Below are positions 57,601 to 64,000 of a stretch of DNA of 64,000 bases, piece after piece. The translations under genes and the position numbers were made by a program. Where the stretch lies: assembly GCA_030549335.1 (NCBI GenBank), contig CM060186.1, positions 21,443,189-21,507,188 on the forward strand, written 5' to 3'. How positions within the stretch are numbered: the stretch's first letter is position 1; the number at the start of each line of letters is the position of its first letter. The stretch is from Pontederia crassipes (lineage: Eukaryota; Streptophyta; Magnoliopsida; Commelinales; Pontederiaceae). Below the pieces are notes generated by a model. It ran no database searches. It was not told the origin of the DNA and saw only the letters and a program-made list of their open reading frames with translations.

Positions 57601-57661
57601 TAAGGATGAGATAATAGTCCTAGAATAACTCTGTTATGAATTTGGATAAGTGATTGTTATC

Positions 57662-58038
57662 ATCAAAATAATTTTATATCATGAGTATGATATTAGATAA
57701 GTCTAAAAGTACATAAGTATTAGTTCAATTAATGTTGGCTTGGACTGACTGGACAAGACCGAATTGGACCAAAATAGACTAAGTTAGCTTAGTTTGAACT
57801 GGATATGTACAAGATGTAATTTGACATTATGCTAATTTTTTATTATATATTGTTATCTTATATCATCAATAAGTCTATCATATATGTGCCAAATTATATC
57901 TTTTACATGTCTAATTCAAGATGATCCAACTTGGTCAGATTCAATTCAAATTGGACCAAAACCAACATTAATTGAACTACTGCATATGTACTTTAAGACA
58001 TCTTCAATATCATACTTATGATATATAATTATTTTGAT
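57662..58038. mobile_element. Fold-back MITE with about 110-bp arms
   Basis: The left arm (57662-57775) and the right arm (about 57930-58038) are inverted copies: 'atcaaaataatt' at the tips, then 'atatcatgagtatgatatt', 'aaaagtacataagtattagt', 'tcaattaatgttgg' and the 'aattggacca' block. Ends are AT-rich and no duplication was identified. No ORF. Confidence 0.7.
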
Positions 58039-59129
58039 TGATATATTTCTCTCATCTTGTGTTATTTGGTATCCAAGTACAACAATCTATACCAACATAT
58101 TCATTTTACTCATACTCTTATAATGCAGTCATTTCATGTGTCCCGTTAAGTTCATGTTATTATAGTCATAATAACTATTAGTAAACGAGAGTGTCAGGTA
58201 AGAATGCATCAAGTTCTCTATTTTAATAAGAATTAATAGGTGAACTTAAGATGTCACAAATCTTCAAATATGTTTTATCCTTTTCATATCACACATAAAA
58301 TAATTAACTTGTCATAGATATGAGAATAACATTCTTTGTTATGCTCACAAACTTAAGTTAATTATCATGCTATCAACAAATCTAATTAGAAATGTTAGAT
58401 TTAATTTAGATGTCCTTTTTATGCTCTTATTTGACTCTGCTCAAAGAATTTTTATGATTAACATCAAAATTATTGAATCTATATGCAAACACATCTATGG
58501 TCAAAGGATCATATGTTATTGTGAAGATGAGTTCTAAATTAGTGGCGAGTCAATGATATACTTGTAGGGAGTCAATTCGATTGATCCACTTACTTAAGTG
58601 CTCACCTGCAAGATTTAATTTGGTGTACCTCAATATAGCTCCCCTAGGAGATTAGGTCCCCTTGCATGTCTTGCAATCACCTTATTAGGACTAAAATTGG
58701 TCAATCTTTTTATCCTATTATAGTGATGAATATTCTCGAGTCAATAGTACGTGTCTCACAGTTTGATCATATCATACATCACTTATTCATGAAACAACTA
58801 AGGACTATGTTATGCGATTTAGTCAATAACTAATTATAACACAACACTAGCAATTAAGAAGTGTCATTACTTTTTAGATGTCAACATGATCCTATTTATT
58901 ACATTAGATTTTGAACATACCACTCGATCATACACCTTTATCTTTAAGAATCAAAATACATCCATCACATTCAGACACACCAAAGCAAATATAACCAGGA
59001 AGTTTTCCTATTCTAAATCTCTTCAAGAATTTCTACCATTAAATTTAACACACAGTGTTCACAACTTTAGATCCTCCAATTTAACTAAATTTATTGAAGT
59101 TGTATTCATCTTTTCTTTTACACCATTCT
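58039..59129. other. AT-rich stretch, possibly retroelement-derived
   Basis: No intact frame with motifs. Proximity to the integrase relic at 59130-59380 suggests parts may belong to the same decayed copia element. Confidence 0.3.
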
Positions 59130-59380
59130 ATTAAAGTGTAATTAAAACTATCACATATTCCGTTTTTCATATTCACAAACTATTAAACTATCTAGAACAA
59201 AACTCTCAAGATGTTTGATTTTCGTACCAATTTGATTATCAATCGATGTTTAAATTCATTGAAATTGTCAAAAATATATTCTTTTTACCATAAAACTCAT
59301 TACCTTACGTAAGTAATTATCAATGAAAATAACATGTACCTCACATGTATTAGAATGAATGAAATCATTTTTTTACTCCT
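59130..59380 (-). pseudogene. Ty1/copia integrase relic, minus strand
   Basis: Minus-strand translation near 59325 gives V-I-F-I-D-N-Y-L-R-K, like the copia 'yFvtFIDDySRk' block. After a frame change comes F-N-E-F-K near 59255, followed by I-I-K-L-V-R-K-S-N. Catalytic residues beyond this are not readable. Confidence 0.4.
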
Positions 59381-61433
59381 ACTAACATATGAAAAAATGA
59401 CAATCTAGTCTATATTTATTAAATAATATCGTCACAAAGTTTTAGCATGCAAGATAAAAGGAAAAATAGGAAGAATATCACATTTTGAATATATCTAACA
59501 CTCATGTTTAATACTCATGTGCCTTAGAAACTTATATTTCTGTAATAGTAGTTATGCTATTTGGCAATAAAAGTTATATAAGTTCAATAAATTTTAATTA
59601 TTTAGGATTAGTGAATTTTGTTTCCTGAAAGACGATTGGAGATAAATGGCTATTATTAAATTTTACTAGGGTGAAATGGAAAATAAGATATATCTTGCGG
59701 GAGGAAGATAAAATCAACTATATCTTTTTATAAGCCTAATTGTGTCTCTTTCTTTCCAATGAAGTAATATAGTTGCGTTCAAATAAGCACATACTCAAGT
59801 GTCTATTATTTATAAGTTTATTAAATATTTTTGTTTAAAAAAGTAAATCTTATATTATTTTAAAGTCCATTAAGATGCTAAGAATAGAACAAAGTATGTG
59901 TTTTTTTCCTTTGAGATACCAATCATGTGGCAAGACCATGGCCGCTAAGCAGTTAACATGTTTGCCAAGGAAATAAAATGAACTAGAGGGGATTGCATAT
60001 AGTAAGACGTCACTCTTATGATGGCAATTGCTTTAATTGTTAATAAGAAATTTGGGACAAGGTTTCAATCCGTTCCCTTCTTGGGGCCCAAAAAATAAAT
60101 AATAAATACCGGAGTAAAAAAAATTCCAAACACAATATATACTACTAGAATTAATAGCAATTAATTACTCTCTATTGAAACCCAACCTTGACACAATACA
60201 TTTAAATTCAAACTCAAATACTGTGACAAAAATGAAAACAAAAAAAGTTAAATACTAAAACGTTGTTAAATATTGTACTTCGTCTCAGGAGTTATATCAT
60301 TGAACTCAATTTGAAATATGTCATCTTTAAAATCATTTCTATGATGTGCCTTGAATTATGTACTATGTACCGAAAATTAGGAAAGAAAAAAAATGAAAAA
60401 ATGAGAAAATATGAGAATCTGTGGCGGAAGCGGAAGGCTTGACCGTTAGGATTTTATATGATGTACTCTTTCTTTTGGCTCTGAAATTCCTAGCAACGAC
60501 CTCTTTTGCCTGTGGATGTTTCTCTCTTGTTCACATTGATCAAGAGAGTTTTACCACGTTAAATTTCTGTGTTCATCTTCTTTTTCTTTCGTTGTTTTGA
60601 TTATTCATCGATCATCGGTGTTCTATTTCCAACATCAACAAAGAAATAATTATTAAATTTAGATTTAATTAATTTTGAAGTTTTTGGGCACCTAAATTAA
60701 ATAATGTTATATCGAGTAGCCTTTGAGACATTCGATTTGATTTATCTATTGTATAAAATCCCTCGATTAATGCAGAACACTAATTTCTGAGATCTCTATT
60801 GCTCAATTTTTTTTTACTTGCCATTGTGTCCTTACTTTTTATTTATTCTTATTAATTTAGTTGATTTATTTTTTTTATGATAAAATAAAGAACAAACTAG
60901 CTAATAGTTTGTGGTTTGTGCTTTAAAATAAACAGGAGTTACTAATCCTAAATTTAAGTTACAATCAGGATTTATCATTTCGTTCTACGTAGACGATTAA
61001 GATCTAGGTAAAAAAAAATTCTTACAATCATTATTTTACATTCCTTTGTTTTCATTTAATATATAGTAAGATGAAATATATTAAAATGAAATATAAAGAA
61101 AAGTCGAAGTTTTGTCATTACACAATATGTAATAGCTAATTTGCTAAGTATAATAAGGAGCACATATGCAATGAGTTTTTATGTTGATGAATGACATTTC
61201 AATATTTCTCCTATACATTTAAAGTCAATATCAACTATGATTTAATTACTAAATTATTTGTAAGTTATGATTAATTTATCATGAAAACCAGTACATTGTT
61301 TTATCTTTATAAATTCATAAAATTTCATCGTAAAACAGTAAAATAAGCAAACAATATTTTTGAGAAATATAGACAGGGTTAGAAATGAGATATAGAGAAA
61401 TTAAAAAATAATAAAGATAATTAACAAATGGCA

Positions 61434-61478
61434 ATATATATATATATATATATATATATATTCTTTGGAGGTAAAAGG

Positions 61479-61506
<28 letters not shown>
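61434..61506. repeat. Twin (AT)14 microsatellites separated by 17 bp
   Basis: Two AT runs of about 28 bases flank 'tctttggaggtaaaagg'. Confidence 0.9.
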
Positions 61507-61509
<3 letters not shown>

Positions 61510-62048
61510 GGGAACTTTGTTGTGAAGAGCAACCACAAATTTCTTTGGGGGGTACATAATTTATTTTGCCTTAGAAAATATATTTTATACCAACTAGGCC
61601 TTAGTATTATTAGCATCTGATTAATATGAAATTAAAATAAAGAGCAAAATAGTATTCTCTTGTTCAAGCAATGCTTTCAGAAATCAAATCTAGAACTAAT
61701 AACTTCATGTGATTCACTAGGCACAATTTTTATAATTAGTTACGCCAACTGACCTTGATTTTAATAAGTTTTAACTATTGACTCAAAGCAACGTTGTCGA
61801 CAGGGTAATTCTGTGTTTATTATTTTATTATTAGAAGAAGGTAAAAAAACATGAAAAAAAGATACTGTAAAAGTAATAAAGAGTCAAATCACTTTTACTT
61901 TGAATTCAAATTAAACTTCTTTGTCATTGCAACATTCGCTTGTTATCTTTGTAAGATGATTTCTTTTATTTATTAACTGGATTAATAATTATGACAACAT
62001 CAATAGCGGGTTGTCATGGATCACTAAAAAATACTCATGAACCAATTA

Positions 62049-62152
62049 ACTCGGCCATTAATCGCCGCGTTAATTATATGCTGTTTCTGATCGCCAAGCA
62101 AAAAATCGTACAGCCGAGTCGGCCAGATTGACATTTAGATTTTGATGGAAGA
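62049..62152 (+). repeat. Unnamed dispersed repeat, member B
   Basis: 'tcggccattaatcgccgcg' followed about 65 bases later by 'gagtcggccagattgacatttagatt'. Same order and similar spacing as 42251-42360. Confidence 0.45.
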
Positions 62153-62306
62153 CAAAATTAATTAGGATGATGATAATAATAAAATTAATCATACTAGAAG
62201 ATAATTATATCTCGAACTGAGTAGCTGTTGCAATTTTACTACAGAAAAAAAGGTGGTCACCAAAATTAATGGTGAAATCTCCCTCCACAAATTAGAGAGC
62301 CTTGTC

Positions 62307-62723
62307 TGATGGGAAAAGTCGAGAACAAGGAGAGAAGATTGGAGAGAGATTACAGAAAAATAGAGGAGACACACAAATTTATTCAGGTTCACCATTGAGA
62401 TAAATGTTACATCCTGCAAAGTGGTTCCACTATATCGTTTAGATTTACAGTCGCCATCCAGATTACACCAGAAATTAGGCTATTAATAGCATCTCCAAAC
62501 CGAGTTTAAAACTCAAACAAACAGAGAAAAAAATCTAATCCGAACTACATGGGCCGGCTAAACAAAAGCCCGACCACCGTCGGGGGGCGGGGCCCCCCGA
62601 ACCTCCCTTTCGTTCGTACGCCAGCAGCACTGCTAATTGGGTAATACTCAGATTCCCCTAAGCTCACGTGGGCGAACCCGGTGTGAGAAACAAGGGGTCC
62701 TGAAATATTCATCAACTCTAACA
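62307..62723 (-). repeat. 3' LTR of the second copia element
   Basis: On the minus strand it begins TGTTAGAG and ends CCCATCA. It is 417 bp, about 60 bp shorter than the LTRs at 28170 and 30363, chiefly in the GC-rich block (62565-62610). Confidence 0.85.
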
Positions 62724-62736
62724 TTCTCCCACTTGG
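62724..62736 (-). other. Polypurine tract of the second copia element
   Basis: Minus-strand accaagtgggagaa abuts the LTR, identical to the tract at 30350-30362. Confidence 0.8.
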
Positions 62737-62759
62737 TGGATACTTCACATCAACGAGAG

Positions 62760-63412
62760 CCTTACCAGTAACATTCTTCTTCAATCTGATAGTAGTAGAG
62801 CACCATTCGAACTTTGCACATGTAACTACTTTAGTCAGAAAATCAGAACTATTATCTGTTGTATCAACCTTTTCAATCTGAACCTCTTTCTTATCCACCT
62901 TTTTCCGAATGAAATAGTATTGGATGTCAATATGCTTTGTGCGTGAGTGAAATGCAGGATTCTTAGCTAACTGAATAGTACCTTGATTATCACATCTCAC
63001 CTCTATGGCACCTTGCTCAAATCCGAGCTCCAAGCACAACCGCCGTAGTCATCTGGTCTCCTTTACAGCATGAGCAAGAGCCATATATTCAGCTTCTGTA
63101 GAAGAAAGTGCTACCATGTTGTCTCTTGCTCATCCAACTTAGTGCAGCCCCAAATAATGTAAAAATATATTCACTAGTGGACCGTCGACTATCAATGTCT
63201 CCATCCCAATCAGCATCTACATGGCCTACAATATCAAGCCTCTTTCTTTTTCCCGCACCTTCAAAGCACAAAGCAAAATCTGAAGTTCCACGAAGGTATC
63301 TGAAAACTCTCTTGATAGCATTCCAATGTTCCCTACCTGGGTTAGACATATACCGACTCAAGACTCCCACTGCTTGGGCTATATCTGGACGCGTGCACAC
63401 CATGACATACAT
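62760..63412 (-). pseudogene. copia RNase H domain, frameshifted
   Basis: Minus strand: C-T-R-P-D-I-A-Q-A-V-G near 63385, then V-D-A-D-W-D-G-D near 63200. S-W-M-S-K-R-Q near 63135 is followed by a frameshift into L-S-S-T-E-A-E-Y (about 63100). A TGA in place of a Trp codon lies near 63050. Then come R-C-D-N-Q-G-T and N-P-A-F-H-S-R-T-K-H (62545-63039 frame). The expected acidic catalytic residues are visible, but the frame is broken. Confidence 0.8.
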
Positions 63413-64000
63413 CAAGCGCCCACTGCATATGGCACATGGTTCATCTCTTCGGCTTCTTCATCCGTCTTCGGGCATTGCTCTGCAGAAAGTTTGATTCCTA
63501 GAGACATAGGAGTACCCACTGGCTTGCAGTCTGACATGTTAAATTTCTTCAATACTTCTTTTATGTACTTCTCCTGTCCTAGCAACAACTTTCGCTTCTG
63601 ATCATTCCTTCTAATCTGCATACTCAAAATAAAATTCGCTGACCCTAGGTCTTTCATCTCAAACTTCTTGGCCAACAAACCCTTCACTGAATTCACCATC
63701 TTCATACTGTTTCCAATCAGCAACATGTCATCCACATACAGTGTAAGAATGATAAACTGATCTCCAACTCTCTTCACATAAACACAATGATATGAATCTG
63801 AACGTACAAATTTAAGTTCGAGCATGTACGTATCAAACTTCTGGTACCACATCTTTGGCGACTGCTTCAATCCATACAGAGACTTCTTCAATTTGTACAC
63901 CAGCTTCTCTTTACCTTGAACCTCAAAACCTTCTGGTTGCCTTCCTCTGACCGCCAGCGCCTCTTTACCGATCCATTTCTTCGTATTTCCTCTGATAACA
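63412..64000 (-). pseudogene. copia reverse transcriptase, 3' part
   Basis: Minus strand: Q-P-E-G-F near 63945, S-L-Y-G-L-K-Q-S-P near 63870, the catalytic Y-V-D-D-M-L near 63730, M-K-D-L-G near 63650 and the Y-I-K-E-V-L-K-K-F segment near 63560. All are standard copia RT motifs. The frame is open from the window edge region to 63412, where a one-base loss shifts it before the Pro-Asp-Ile-Ala block. The lineage looks Tork/Tnt1-like, by inference. Confidence 0.85.

Larger units (their letters stand above)
59381..62306. other. AT-rich intergenic region
   Basis: No gene is supported. It contains twin AT microsatellites (61434-61461 and 61479-61506) and member B of the unnamed repeat pair (62049-62152). 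Confidence 0.4.
62307..64000 (-). mobile_element. Ty1/copia retrotransposon, 3' part, runs off the window
   Basis: Minus-strand order is reverse transcriptase (from 64000), RNase H, PPT, LTR. The LTR and PPT match the element at 28170-30840, so both belong to one family; this copy supplies the RT-RNase H region that the other lacks. The left flank TTGTC (62302-62306) would be its target duplication. The other side lies beyond the window. Confidence 0.9.

Overview
The window is nuclear DNA of a flowering plant. The evidence is very AT-rich intergenic sequence, two intron-less and strongly GC-rich plant genes, Ty1/copia, Ty3/gypsy and CACTA transposons of plant type, and a decayed insert of plastid 16S rDNA. 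The contrast between GC-rich coding and AT-rich spacer, and the high GC at third codon positions, fit a monocot better than a eudicot. That is an inference; no species is assigned.

Only two host genes are well supported. A DUF1677 zinc-knuckle-like protein lies at 4563-5108 (+). A DREB A-4-type AP2/ERF transcription factor lies at 52219-53001 (-), with a short upstream ORF in its presumed leader. The rest is a layered transposon landscape.

1-2.2 kb: gypsy LTR-like remnant and a degenerate AT-rich tandem repeat. 2.3-7 kb: the DUF1677 gene and its flanks. 7065-9228: gypsy-type solo LTR with a TCATG duplication. 9962-12735: minus-strand non-autonomous LTR element with PBS, PPT and a 105-bp tandem array. 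13.6-19.5 kb: shredded Athila/Tat-like gypsy coding remnants and a truncated LTR. 20.3-26.3 kb: MITE, then a stack of three terminal-inverted-repeat elements in and beside an AT microsatellite. 28170-30840: Ty1/copia element with both LTRs, TATAC duplication and deleted RT/RNase H. 32-35 kb: CACTA-family ends and a 0.9-kb non-autonomous CACTA element. 35322-38299: gypsy-type solo LTR (AAAGA duplication) that has absorbed a plastid 16S fragment and a fold-back element. 42852-51784: 8.9-kb autonomous-type CACTA (En/Spm-like) element with both transposase genes, now heavily mutated. 52.2-53.3 kb: the ERF gene. 54-62 kb: RTE/SINE tail, copia relics, another CACTA end and a fold-back MITE. 62307-64000: the 3' part of a second copia element of the same family, running off the window.

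The large CACTA element is the most informative object. Its termini, subterminal palindromic arrays, GC-rich leader repeat, two-gene layout and 3-bp target duplication are all readable. Its transposase frames, however, carry at least five in-frame stops and at least two frameshifts. No sequence here supports a clearly new biological system. The findings concern transposon structure, nesting and decay, plus a few possible regulatory features.
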